This document shows positions 25,101 to 38,618 of a stretch of 64,000 nucleotides of DNA, piece by piece. Below the pieces are notes generated by a model. The model ran no database searches. It saw nothing but the letters and a program-made list of their open reading frames with translations, and was not told the origin of the DNA. Within the stretch, counting starts at the first letter, position 1. Every line of letters starts with the position of its first letter. The position numbers were made by a program, and so were the translations under genes. Origin of the DNA: Macrocybe gigantea (lineage: Eukaryota > Basidiomycota > Agaricomycetes > Agaricales > Callistosporiaceae); the NCBI GenBank assembly GCA_011319805.1, contig SJRY01000229.1, positions 496,001 to 560,000 of the forward strand. Reading direction: 5' to 3'.

Positions 25101-25537
25101 GCCTCGACCGAGTAGCCTCGCGTCATCGTCTCCAAGAGCGTAATTAGGTGCATGTATGCGCACCGAGCGACGTGTAAGCTCATACCATAATCTTGAAGCT
25201 ATTGATATTTCTTCCTAATCTAGAGGAACAGCTACTCGTATCAGAATCTCGGGAGGATAAGGGCGAATCTTCGGCGGTTGTGAAATGACCTAGAAGGGTT
25301 AGGGCTTCCGGCTTCACTAAGAAGCAAAAGAGTTCGTACTCTCAGTAAAATTCTCATCTGGGAGCAAGTTTCTGGAAAAATTGGCCCTCAGTTAGCTAGG
25401 GGATGATGATGTTCTGACTGGCCTTGCCTGAGAAATGTAATGCAGCTCAGGCCTGCTCTGAGCATGGTCTGAACAGCAGCAAGACTTTGGGAAGCATTGA
25501 TAGGTTGAACAGGCGTTTTCGTCGCTTGGGCAAGCAT
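22164..25537 (-). CDS. HOP1: Hop1-like HORMA-domain meiotic axis protein
   Basis: Meiotic chromosome-axis protein. The HORMA domain occupies the first about 250 residues: AVQTMLRAGLSCITFLRNLLPDENF, GYSVEADKILDYLEHGIFHAL, then LIKTLIHATTQMDLLPRRRF, FATFKLFYTDQTPAEYEPP and HTGYHSSV. An acidic stretch (DDVELTDLDAEGDDD) follows. A PHD-like zinc finger is assembled over three exons (CDCGIQ, CCFCEGNCRHWYHIWCMGYH, FICFDC), succeeded by a helical region and a basic tail. That order (HORMA, PHD-like finger, winged-helix-like region) matches the chromatin-binding region described for fungal Hop1. Start ATG at 25537 (MLAQATKTPVQPIN). The first intron, 25427-25372, begins GCAAGG (GC-AG). Confidence 0.82.
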
Positions 25538-25783
25538 GAGGACCACGAGATGTCATGCAGGAGGGTTGGTAAGACGTGAAAGAAGGAAAAAAAAAAAAGA
25601 TGCGCGTTTCTCCCTCGTGAATCGCGTCCAAGGTCACCTGACGTGAATATTGCACAGGCTATTGTACTTTCGGTGGTATACATGGATCAGAAACAGGAGA
25701 GCAGGATCAAGAGCGCAGCAAAGAGCGCGGTCAACAGGGTTCAAAGCATCAGATTAAGGGCGAAGCGAATTTCAGCCCTTGCA

Positions 25784-26352
25784 TCATGATGTATGGCCGC
25801 TTCCGATGATAGAGGTCATGCGCAGGTCGAAGCCCTCGCTACGGATGGGCATCTCTGGGGTATGGAAAGGATTCTTCATCACTGCATCGGCATAAGCTTC
25901 GTACACTCGTTGTAGTGTCGAATCTGCCGAGGTTTCTGCCAAAGACGTGAGAAGCACGAATTTTGTACCTACACACGTTAAAGGTTATGAGGCGATATGA
26001 ATTGCTGAGGAGCTGACCTGTAGCAGTGAGGAGAATGGTCATCTTGAACGACTCTGCTTCGATCACCTGTGCTCCGGAGCTAGGGCCTGTCGGCGACAGA
26101 CGGCTCGTGATGGCATGGATACCGTGTAGAGTTCCAGCGAGAACGAGATATTCATTCGATGTGAGTTGAGCGAGGCCATCTGGTATCACTCATGTGAGCG
26201 TCGAGGTTTGCAATCGAAGAACCATGGAACAAGGACCAGCGAAATTGCGTTGGTAGACGAGACCGCCTGCCTTGTTAATGACCTGCTCGGATATCAGTCG
26301 CGTCTTCTCTCGACCAAAGCGATGCAGTTACCCATAACCCATAGATGGCCAT
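25784..26352 (-). CDS. TRS23: TRAPP complex subunit Trs23/TRAPPC4
   Basis: Sybindin-like subunit of the TRAPP core, which activates Ypt1/Rab1 at the Golgi. The start [21 protein letters not shown] is the family N-terminus; then [47 protein letters not shown] and [23 protein letters not shown]. The first exon is 21 nt (26352-26332), with the second starting at 26282. A 49-nt intron with a GTCCTT donor is needed to join RNFA to VIPDGLAQL. The protein is shorter than the animal subunit, which has an extra PDZ-like insertion, and resembles the yeast form. Confidence 0.88.
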
Positions 26353-26469
26353 TGTGTGAGAAAGTCGTAGAGGAGTGATGCTGTCTAGTGACACTCGGAC
26401 AATCTTGTCCACACACATTCTCGACCGTTCTTGGCTCATTTCTTGACGGTGCACGTAAGATCCTCGTCC
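26353..26469. promoter_or_regulatory. compact divergent promoter TRS23/glutaminyl cyclase
   Basis: 117 bp between the two start codons on opposite strands. No specific element was recognised. Confidence 0.45.
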
Positions 26470-27971
<1,502 letters not shown>

Positions 27972-28083
27972 TCTAATTCAGACTTTACTCAACTGTAAAG
28001 GAGGCCCTTGTAATGCTTAATGAGGTTTGACGCATCCGTCGCAGTCTGTCGAACGTTTTGAGCCTTTTGGAGCCGTTTCGTTA

Positions 28084-28720
28084 CTAAAAGCGCACCTTTT
28101 CATATTCCCTGACCTCTTCCACCTTCGCTCGCGCATTCATTGAAAACTTGTTCAATGCGGCACGATGGCGCCCATGATTGGTCTGTACTGTATTTCGCGT
28201 CAGTTAGATGACACAACACTTAGTGGTTCGCTCACTCATAGCGCTTGCGGCGTCGATTTGAGCAGAGCGGTGGGGCGCAACGTTTTCTAGGAAAGAGGTA
28301 TATGTCGACATCAACGAACATGCCGCTTCCTGTCCAAGCGTCACCATCGGCGAATTGAGATGTTTTCTCATAATGACATGACATACCGCTTGCACCTGGA
28401 TCAACTGTTCCAAGGAGTTTAAATTCCCCTCATAAGGTACTTCTTGGGCTTTCAAATTGCGAATTTTATCCTGGGCATCTTCCCTTTTGTAGGTGTCAAA
28501 TCGAGCGCCAATCAGTTCCACGCTCATCAACGTACAGCGATGCTACACCGAGTCTCATAGTACTCTTTGCCTTATCACGAGCGATGGCATATATCGCTTC
28601 CTTTTTACTGTTGAAGTCGGATGGACGGTTAGTTTGCCTCTTGCTCCGCTGTCCTGCTTGTGTGTCATCTGGATGCGGGGATAAGATGCATATATGCACG
28701 CTAACCTCTGTTACGTTCAT
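28084..28720 (-). CDS. unrecognised small helical protein
   Basis: A gene is supported by splice logic, not by homology. Exon 1 reads KKEAIYAIARDKAKSTMRL and ends at 28536 before a GTACGT donor; the intron 28535-28484 (52 nt) joins it in frame to EDAQDKIRNLKAQE. Further GT-AG introns, with a GTATGT donor near 28395 and GTGAGC near 28240, give EAACSLMSTYTSFLEN and then NHGRHRAALNKFSMNARAK, ending YEKVRF at 28084. The product, about 150-190 residues, is highly charged and probably all-helical. The start (28720 ATG) is uncertain because no strong splice joins MNVTE to the helical part. I do not recognise a family. Confidence 0.5.
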
Positions 28721-29065
28721 CTAAAATACTATTAAAAGGTTCTCTGTGCGTGTGTGAGCGGTATATTGACCGCTCTGGATGATCTTACCTTAGCTGAAGC
28801 CCTTTCTTAGAATTGTTAGCGTTGTGTTCGCGGAGGGTCAGCCTGTTCTTTTTTGAGGCTTGTGAAGGCCGATGATCAATTGGGCTGTAGAGCTCTAGTG
28901 CAGAAAAAAACTGATCTCTTACTGTTTGCTTTGGGCATGGAAAGTTGAGTAGAGCTTGCAAGGAACGCGTCGCGCTTTTTGGTCGTGTGACACGTGATAA
29001 TTGCATTACTTTGCGTGACCTCACGTATTTGGCGGCAGCATTGACATTGACCTTACAGTGCTGTC
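28721..29065. promoter_or_regulatory. divergent promoter region upstream of STT4
   Basis: Contains an E-box CACGTGAT at 28991-28998, about 70 bp upstream of the STT4 start codon. A possible 5' exon of the minus-strand neighbour may lie at about 28790-29024 (it ends in AAG before GTAAGA), but its coding status is unclear. Confidence 0.4.
28991..28996. promoter_or_regulatory. CACGTG E-box upstream of STT4
   Basis: CACGTGAT, about 70 bp before the STT4 start codon, in the same proximal position as the copies before the APC15-like, MTHFR and Rab6 genes. Confidence 0.4.
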
Positions 29066-32000
29066 ATGGATTGGTATGATGTTCCTCCCGTTTCCTGCTC
29101 GTAAAACCAACTCATATCATGCAGCTTGGAACTCAACATCCATCAGCGTATACTTTCCGACATCGCATCCAGTCCTTCGGCGGCCGCCAATGTTCGTCAT
29201 GCCGACACCGTTATTTCTTCTCGACTACATACAAAGTCACGTCCGGACGGCGTCGGAGGTGATTTCCATGAGAAACCAGCCACAGAGTATGGTCATGGTA
29301 GTGCTAGGATATTCTTGGTTGGTATTTGTCATGCCAATTTTGACATTACGCTCACAAGCCATCGGAAAGACTGCTTCCCGGGTGCACTGCAACATTGCGT
29401 TTGGAGAGCTTGTCATAAACCTGCCCGATGAATATGTCACCACCTCTTTAGGCACCATCATGTCCATCCTAACGGACATTATGACGGATATTCCATTTAC
29501 CGATTTTGATAGGTGTCTCTCGTGGCAAGGTCCTCTTTGTTTTGGTGTGTCCAATGACGGAATGCTCAATATCGTGAAACGCAGACTGGGCTCTACCCGA
29601 TCAGCTCGTGTACTCCACAGTTTCTGCCCTTCTACATTTGTCAAGTAACTATTCACAATGCGCGTCTGAAGCAGTCTCGTCCATCTGCGTTTTCTTATCG
29701 GAAATAGTTGCTCAAATGTCGCTCAGTTCCCGTAAGGCGGTTTGTTCCTATAGCTGTTGGGCCATTCGTTCACACTTGAACCCTTCCACCAGCCTTTGAC
29801 ATACTTACGCAGCTTGCGCCTGCATTGCATGGCCTCTATCGCGCTATCAGCTCCACACCTTATCCCTGGACTCTGTCCTACTGGGAGCAGCTGACCGGAC
29901 ACATGGCCACCCTGTGTTCCGCTGATAACATTGATCGTCTTAACCGTCTAGGTGTCGACCTTCTCCAAAGGGAGGGCACCGATGCTGATACGCTACAGTT
30001 CATTAAAGCATTCGTAACTCGTTATATCGACCAGAGTAGACCTCTCAGCGGATACTTCATCGTGTGCTGCATCGTGGAGATGGAATGGACAATCCTGGCA
30101 CAAGTTCTCGCGCCTCCTCCAAAATCAAGCTCCGGAGGATGTATCACAGAAGCGGCCGCTGCCAATAAAGCATGGTTATCTATGATGCGTCAACCCGTTT
30201 CGAGGTTTGATTTCTTGGATGAAAAGATTCAGAATGCGTTGAAGAAAACCACACAATATGCGATGCAGTGTTTTACCGATCTTGCTGTCCAGATTGAAGA
30301 GATGGATTCGGAGCCGTCTATTGATACTTATGCATGGGAAACAATGTCTGAAAGCCTGGCAAGTAGCATTCTCCGTCCTCAGAACGACGTATCGCTCACA
30401 GAATTGGCAGAAACTGGCCTCTGTCTGTTCTGTCGTCCTTGGCGAGTTGGACGAAAAGCTGCATTTACGCCTGCTACAACTCTTGAGCGATCAATCTCCC
30501 TTGATCGACAACTTGGTTCTTGAATCGGCCTTGAAGGCTACGACGGTTCTCGTTCAGAAGTACACATTGATCAGCCGCCGTAGCATGCGAGTACTGATTC
30601 CGTCCTTCAGTTTCCCTGATATTGCTGGTGCAATGGCAAACCATCTGCGACGATTTGTGACATCTACTTCTCCAATTTTTGAATTTGAATTTGCCTCTGA
30701 GAGTAGGGCTCCGCCATTATCTGCTGCGGCGAAATGTCTAGCTCTCTGCATCAAGGTCGCCTCTATACGCTATCTGGTCGGATTGTCGCTAATTCAACCC
30801 ATTAGTTTGCGCCTGGTGATGACCTTATTATGTCGAATATGTACTCTCTTCTCAACTATATTGCCGCAACGAGCAAAGAGATGCATGATAGCTCAAGCTC
30901 TAACGTAACTGGTCTATATGGCATAATGTCGCACTCAACTACTCAGCTGTTGGAGAGCGGACTCCACGACCTTTCAGAAGACGAGAGAAGACTTCTTGGA
31001 ATTACAACAATCTCCGTTGTCACAAGGCTCGCTCTTGAATTCCAGATGGAAGAGGTGAGATAGTGACTTTCAATTTTTTCCATTTCCCGTTGCTGATATT
31101 CCCTAGGTAACCCGACTCACAATATCGATGCTTTTACAAAGACTTCGCTTCGCGGAGCCCACCGTTGAAGCCGCAATCGCATACAATCTCGTTGATTTGG
31201 CGCTCTCTGCGCCCGAAAACGCTTTCCGCGACATAATTCGTGCCTTTTCAACTATTAATCGTTCAGCCAATCCGGGTGACCAAAGGTTTTCAAACAACAT
31301 GGTAGGTGTGTCTGACGCTTCCCGACGTCGCCTACTGACGGACAGACAAGGTCTTGGCAGCCCAAACAAGACTCGCGCAAGAGGTTCATCGTAGACCAGA
31401 GTTATATGAGACTTACCTCATTGAGCTCCTGACGCTTTTTGCTGATAAGGGCGTCGCAATCCAGAACCTTAAGATATCTGATCATAGTATCAAGGTATTA
31501 TATCTGCATTTCCTTCTTGCTGGTCAGGTATTCATCACATATAGACGGATGATATGATTGAACAACTGGCGTCACTATTGCTCCCCATCGATGCACTTCT
31601 CTCTCACGAAGACTTCAACCCAAGATTAGAATCATCCCCAGGCACTGTATCACTTTTCAGGAATATGTGGTTCTTATGCACTCTCTTCCATTTCTCATTC
31701 ATCGACGAGAAGGAAGAAACTGCGATGGATTGGCTCAAACCTGCTTTAGCCCATATCGCTGTCAAGACTCCTTCTCTAGTCTTGGAAGAGGCCCACGATT
31801 CGGTCGCCAGTGATGTTGAATACAACTCTGTCATTCGCCAAGAGTATGCACAAACGGTATCTTTCAAATTCATCGTATCATTACTCGTTCCTGAAATCGC
31901 ATAGGTCATTCTGAAACATCGACAATCGTTGACGAAGCATATTTCCCTTCGCGCCGCGGATATTCGCTCCTTGTCATCAGGACAAGTCGTTTTTCTGCTC

Positions 32001-35000
32001 ACAATGCACGATATGGAGAGTATGCGGTCCGCCGCGGGCTTGACGTCCTCTCTGGCATCCTATTTCGTAAATGACAGCATAAACAAGAATCCCGCTCTCT
32101 CGGGCTGTATGGAATCTGTGGCTGAAAAGGTCCGTAGACATATATCATTCAACGCACAGCCAACTGACGAGAGTCATCAGGTCATTCGGGGATGCATCAA
32201 TAACCTTAACACGGCCGCCGCTCAGCAGAACTTACCTGAATGTTTGTCCTCCGAGCTTCGCCATCTTTTGGTCTACAGTACCCATAGGGTTGAAAAGGCT
32301 CGAGAAGTGGCTATGAAATATCTTAATCGCCTAGTCACATCATTTCCGTCCTTGATGTGTGATCCACTGCTCGTCTTTGCGATTCTCGAGGTCCTTACAC
32401 TTCTTCGACGCTCTTGCGAGAATGAGTTTATTGATGAAGTGAGTGGTCTTATATGCTTCACCTGATTGTTCTCACTGCTGCCACAGTTCAACCCCATTTA
32501 CGAGTTCTACTCTGAGCGTGCGAACATCACTTTGCAGCTTACCGACAACTATACGACTAGGAACGACATTCTCAGCCAACTCCATCGCAACGCGACCACC
32601 TGGTTCGAGTTGGCTCTTGGTCGTGCCCCGGTGGAGTTGCAATCAACACTGCAGGTATATCGTAATAGTTGATCCTTCAAGGACGCTCGCTGAATAATAT
32701 GCAGAAATATCTTGCGATCAGTCAGTCTTCATCTGGGATTGACTCTACGGACCTTGGTGCCTCTTTGGCTGAGCATTATGGAAAGGCCATCGGTCCCGTC
32801 CAACGGCAACTGAGTAAGTGGATTCCAGCATTTTTTTTTCATATACATTATTTAATTGTTTGCCTTGTAGCGTCGCTTGCTGTACTGTCTCACTGGGAAA
32901 CGGATCGAGCGAAAGTCTTAGCCAGCCAAATTGCAATGAAGGGTTATTTTGCTGGCGAAGCTGCTGGAATTCGCTTAGCGGGGCATGAAGGTTAGTTGAC
33001 CTGACCATAACATGAATGTTTTCCTGAACTAGATGACCTAGGTTTGGACAAGCTGGGCAAGCTGCCACCTCAGACAGAACCATCGATTGAGATAGAGAAA
33101 ATGAAGGCAAAGATGATTCAAATCTCGGAAGAAATCAAGACCAAGCAGGCTACCCTGACCGTGCAAGACCTCAAAAGATTGCTATTTCGTTGTGCAGGAA
33201 TGTTGATATCTCTCGAGAAGGTATGTTATCCTTGTCGAACTGGGGTCAGGGGCTTACAGGAAGGCTGTTAGTGCGAGTACGAAATGTTGCACCATATCGT
33301 TGCTCTACCATTTGAGGTCGCAACCCCGACCGCCATTGCTGCCGGCATCGAAGTTTGGACGTGGATCATTGCAGAAAAACCTGACTCAGAAGTGTCTTTG
33401 ATGTCTGAAATCTTATCCGCCTGGTCCGACACTATTAGAGATGAGAAAGGGATCTTTTCGTCCTCGATGAAGTGAGCATTTCATTTGCTTGACTTGTTCT
33501 GACCTATCTCAACACATTTGCGTGTTTTCTATCTCGTGTGTCAGCTACGATGATCCTTTTTATCATCCTATTGAATACAGTCCAACGGACAAGGTCATCA
33601 TTGACCGGGGGACAGTAAATGCTCGTCGAATGCTAACGCCTCTTGCTCTCGTGCTGCAAATGCTTCTCAGCCGCTTACAAGCAGCAAGATATCGTCGACC
33701 TGCATTGATGTTCCTGATCCAACATCTAGTGCTTCGTTCCGCGCGTTCCCCTTTCAGGTAAAGCTAGTAATATCTACTAAGCTCCCTAGACTTAGCCAAT
33801 GTTTTCTATAGCACGCACGCTCTGGCTCGCGAAGCGCGGTTCTCGTTTCTACTGTTCGGCTTCGAGACCTTGAAGAGTTCTTATCTTGATCCATATTGCG
33901 AGAATTTACTCCGAGAAAATCTATACGCGCTGGCGTATTCCTGGTTTGCAGTCCGTCCACAGTAAGACAATTCAAATATTAAAATAATCAATCTGAAGTC
34001 ACATCGCATTATGTAGATGGTCATACGGCTCAAGCAGGGTGCAAGTGGATGCGGACGTTAAAGTGCTCGCCGAATTTTTGTCCTACTTGCAGGCTGACAG
34101 CGCACGTGGCTCGCCCCCAATATCAAGTCTTTCACCGACGCAATTGCCTTCGCGTAGCAGTTGTGAGTATCATTGAGCCTTACCGTCCTGCTTGTTCTGA
34201 GTTACGTCTGGCCAGATTATGCGAACCGTGTTCGCGAGCTTGGCCTGCCATTGCGTTTACTCACAGAGAACGAAATAATCCGTATGAACGTCTGGAACAA
34301 TCCAACTAACGACGTTAAACGAGGTATCGATCATGTTGGAACCTTGAGTTCGACGCTTCTTGAGGTGAGTGCTGCATGCCTAACTGCTTTTCTCCCATTG
34401 ACGGTTTATTAGGTGACGTGGCCCAACATCATTCGCACAGTTTGGCAGATCAATCCTGCGATTGCTATCCATTTACCGGAACGGTTCAAGCTCGCCATTG
34501 TTCGTACGGAGGTTTCAAAGCTGTCACGTGCGAGTCCCCAACAGGTGCTGGGCATTCCGGAAGCATTGCCTTTCTTCCTTGGTGATAGATTCGATGCAAG
34601 TGTACATCGAGATTTCAGGGTGACCTTTTTTTGCTTCTGGGTGGACACGGACATGCATTGACCCTGCTATCTTACTAGCATCTTCTCCTTTGGGATCCAG
34701 TGCCGCCCGTAATCGCAAACACGTTCTTTGAGCGACGCTTCCATAGCGAGCCGCATATCTTGCAATATGCACATCGAGTCCTGGAGCAGCATCCGGTCGA
34801 TCTAACTTTCTTTTTTGTTCCGCAAGTAGTTCAGGCCCTTCGCTATGACGGTCTCGGTATAGTCATTCATTATTCATCTCATAACCGTGTGCTCATCGTG
34901 GTACAGGTTATGTTGCGCGCTTCATATTCGAGACGGCCAAAATCTCCCAACTGTTTTGCCACCAGACAATTTGGAATATGAAGGCTAACTGCTATAAAGA

Positions 35001-36679
35001 CGATTTGGCAGAAATCGTGCGTCGAACCCAGATTTTATGGTTTTATTTCTCGAATCATGTCGTCTTTGTAGGAAGATCCCATGAAGCCCATTCTGGATGA
35101 CATGATTGAATATGTTGTCAGCTCACTTTCTGGTGATGCACGCGAATTCTATGATAGGGAATTCAAATTCTTCAACGAAGTCACCTCTATATCCGGAAAG
35201 CTAAAGCCATACATCAGGAAGACTAAACCAGAGAAAAAGGTGAGAAAGATTCATGTACATGCAGTTGTCGACTTTATGTCTTTTCAAGGCCAAAATTGAC
35301 GAAGAAATGGCAAAAATTACCGTGGACGTCGGTGTCTACCTTCCAAGCAATCCTGATGGGAAAGTAGTAGACATCGACAAAAAGTCTGGCAGGCCATTAC
35401 AAAGTCATGCAAAGGTTCATCTATGCCCTTTGAGACGCTTCCGTCGTGTATTGATCATCGTCTTCAGGCTCCATTCATGGCCACCTTCAAGGTCAGGAAG
35501 CAGCGCGTGGACATCGACACTGATCCCGAATCTGTCTTGGATGGAGAGGGCGCTGAGCGGCGAACGGAATATGACATTTGGTTACAGGCCATCTTCAAAG
35601 TCGGTGACGACTGTCGTCAAGACGTACTGGCCTTGCAAGTGATCGCCATGTTCAAAAATATATTCACCAATGTTGGTCTCATGCTTTACCTGTATCCCTA
35701 TCGAGTGACTGCCACTGGGCCAGGGGTGCGTCTTCGTTGCCGACTCGTGATACACATTGTCTCATTTTTCTCTGCAGTGCGGGATCATCGATGTTGTCCC
35801 GAACGCGACATCTAGAGATGAAATGGGCCGCGCCAAGGTCAACGATTTGCTTGACTTCTTCGTGGCGAGATACGGTGGACCGGACACGGTGGCCTTCCAG
35901 CAGGCCAGGCTGAATTTCATCCAGTCAATGGCCGCATATTCGGTTGCATGCTTTATTTTACAAATCAAAGACAGGCATAACGGCAACATCATGATCGATG
36001 GAGAGGGGCATATTGTTCACGTTGGTGAGCCAACTCTTTAAATGGCTTGGGATTTGGCTGATGGTTCGCATAGATTTCGGATTCTTGTTTGACATAGATA
36101 AGTATTTTCTCTCTAGCTTGCCTTGCCCTTGGCTGACGAGCCCATGTCATAACCACGCCCAGGGGTATGTGCGCTGTCGTATGTCTTGACTTTCGTCCTC
36201 TAAATGCATTGATATCAGGGTGTCAAATTCGAGCCGTCGTCGTTCAAGCTTAACCACGAGATGGTCGTCTTGATGGGAGGCCGGTACTCGCAAGGGTACC
36301 AGCTCTTCCAGCAGCTGGCGGTCAAAGCTTTCCTAGCACTCAGACCGCACGTCGACCAGATCGTCAGCACTGTCCAGCTTATGCTGGACACTGGACTACC
36401 GTCTTTCAAGGGAGAGCCGACGATAAGGCGGCTTCGTGAACGATTTGTTCCGCACCTCAACGAGCGTCAAGCCGCGGAATTCATGATGGCTGTCATCCGC
36501 AATGCTCATGAGAACGTACGAAGCACGGTATACGATGAGTTTCAGCGAGTGCGCCTATTTCGTTCCTTCCTCTCTCCTTGGAGCTGACTTTCTGCCTTGC
36601 AGGTTCAAAACGGTTTGTCAGATTACGTTCTGTCTGGGCTCATGTCAACTCATCGTCAACAGGGATTCCTTACAAGTAA
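29066..36679 (+). CDS. STT4: phosphatidylinositol 4-kinase III-alpha (Stt4)
   Basis: Plasma-membrane PI 4-kinase, about 1,900 residues. The N-terminal alpha-solenoid shows MSILTDIMTDIPFTDFD and many helical repeats; the lipid-kinase-unique and catalytic domains show KVGDDCRQDVLALQ, LYPYRVTATGPGCGIIDVVP, the catalytic KDRHNGNIMID and DFGFLFDIGPGG, ending DEFQRVQNGIPYK. Start ATG at 29066 (MDC, then LELNIHQRILSDIA after a 50-nt intron). More than twenty introns. Intron 30359-30410 is GC-AG. Intron 36098-36156 has ATAAGT...AC ends and is followed by an 8-nt exon (36157-36164) and a GT-AG intron 36165-36218. A last GT-AG intron (starting near 36613) gives the stop at 36677-36679. The frame stays open through the whole kinase region. 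Confidence 0.93.
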
Positions 36680-36774
36680 TCACTTAGATATATATACCCA
36701 TTTCACTGTGGCTTTACTAATACACATAGAAACTGTTGTCCATGGAACGTAATACGAGTAGTGTGTCAAAACCT

Positions 36775-38500
36775 TCAAAAGGTGAGGGTTTCTATCACGG
36801 CATCTAAAATTCGGAGAGCATCGGGTATATGGAATTTCTCGTATTGCAATGCGTTCGGAACACTGTGGAAGACGGGCATCAGTGACGGCAGAGAGATGCT
36901 AGAGAGCGCAAAACACTGACTCCCATCCTGCGACGCGCTTAACTGGCGCGTTCAGCTTGAGGAAATTCTTCTTCTGAATGACTGCGCTGATCTCTGCGCC
37001 GGCGCCCGCCGTCATGCCTGCTTCATGCACGATAACGAGCCGTCCGGTGCGGCGGACGCTCTCTGCAACAGTTTCAACGTCCCAAGGCAGGATGGACCTG
37101 AGGTCAATCAGCTCGACCTTGGCCGAACGGATGGAGGCGGGGATGTGTGGTTCTAGTCCAGGAGGCGGGGAAGCGAGCATGTGTAGCGCGGTTTCGCAGT
37201 GGTATATTGGGGTGCCCCAGGTCAGGAGGGTGAGGTCAGAGCCCTTCATGAGAGTTTCCGCTTTTCCTAAGGGGAGTTCGTAGTCGTCGACGGGGACTTG
37301 TTCGACTGGAGAATTTCATGTCCATCATGACCATGGATCCTGCAGTATAGGAAATTCTCACGCACTCGCAGAACGATATAGGATTTTAGGCTCCATGAAG
37401 ATGACAGGGTTTGGATCTCTGATGACCCTAGCAAAAGGCCCTTTGCCTGGATAGGTGAACGGGGTATCACAATCTACACAGGACGCTCGGTGTCAACGGC
37501 CACAGATGATACACAAAGGGCGTGCCTTCAAGCCTGATGCACCCATAAAGAATCCTTCTGGTGATTGCGAGTGGTACAGCCCACCGTGACCCTGAAGAAA
37601 CCTATGAGGTTGCAGACCGTACAAGGAAACCAAAAAAAATACTGACAACGGACATGGTCGGCGTACGGATGGTCAGGCCTCCGACATTGTACTGGCCGCC
37701 TGAGCGGTAGCGTATTTTAGCGGCCTCATTGACGATCTATGACCGAGATGAGAACGTGACGAAGAATTAGAGCGCGTATGAACCTGATCGAAAGCGGGGA
37801 ATATGTAGTCCGAAAACTGAATTTCGGCAATGGCAGTGTGTCCCATCATCGCGAGCCCGATTCCGAACCCTGCTATGCCTTGCTCCGTCAACGGCGTGTT
37901 GAAGACGCGTTCACGTCCTGTATAACGATGAGCACATGGATACCCGCGGTTCGGAGTGATGCTGTTTTACCAAATTCTTCAGCAAGACCCTAATGGGTTC
38001 ATTAATTAATACAACCACGGACGAGACGAGCGAATGATGTACCATAGTGCACCTGAACACGCCACCAAAGGCAACATCTTCGCCGAACACAACGGCCGTG
38101 TCGTCCTTCATCAAAGCGATGCTAAACGGTAGCTGGTTACTCTACAACAACCCATAAGGCGACGCCAACGACCATACCTCATCGCGTCTCGAACGGCTTG
38201 GTATGTGTTCATCTTCCTCGTCTCACGGCCACCGACGATCTCCCTGGTTGGCCCAGACGGGTCGTCGTCCGCCCATGTAATGCCTGGCGTGCGGAGGGAT
38301 GTGGCTCTTATCGTGCGTAGGATTGACGAGTTGGAGATGGAGGGGAGGTGACCACCGCTGGGGGTGGTTCAGCAGGGGAAGAGTTGGACCTGGACTGCAG
38401 CCACGGTGAGCAACGAGGGCCTGACGACGGCGAGAGAGACACGCACGATCACGAGGGGCAGCCTTCTAGCTGCACGGGGAACGAGCCTGGTGGTGAGCAT
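36775..38500 (-). CDS. 2-oxo acid dehydrogenase E1 beta subunit (BCKDHB-like)
   Basis: Mitochondrial thiamine-diphosphate E1 beta chain. Motifs: [72 protein letters not shown]-like [49 protein letters not shown] and the end [16 protein letters not shown]. The short VEL-IDLR-ILPWD and [11 protein letters not shown] features favour the branched-chain enzyme (BCKDHB) over pyruvate dehydrogenase. The last intron uses GTCAGT after GGATGGGA. The start is uncertain: the ATG at 38500 opens an Arg-rich targeting-type sequence ([13 protein letters not shown]), but a weak donor is needed to join it to [13 protein letters not shown]. Confidence 0.85.
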
Positions 38501-38618
38501 GGACAGAAGAACAAGGCTAAGATCCGGGACATGGGCGTGAAGAACATCTCCATACAACAAGTCGCGGTTATTTGACGTTATGTAGTTATCCTCACCACAC
38601 ACCATCCCGACAGCCCCG
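38501..38618. promoter_or_regulatory. compact divergent promoter E1-beta/creC
   Basis: About 118 bp between the presumed starts of the two divergent genes, if the E1-beta start at 38500 is right. No specific motif was recognised. Confidence 0.35.

Noticed and set aside
28204..28527. Open frame ending CCVI, a possible CaaX prenylation signal
   Set aside because: The bases coding CCVI lie inside a typical 48-nt intron (GTGAGC donor, CTAAC/CTGAC branch, TACAG acceptor); the spliced frame continues to YEKVRF. The N-terminal part of this frame (MSVELIGARF) is likewise inside the 52-nt intron 28484-28535.
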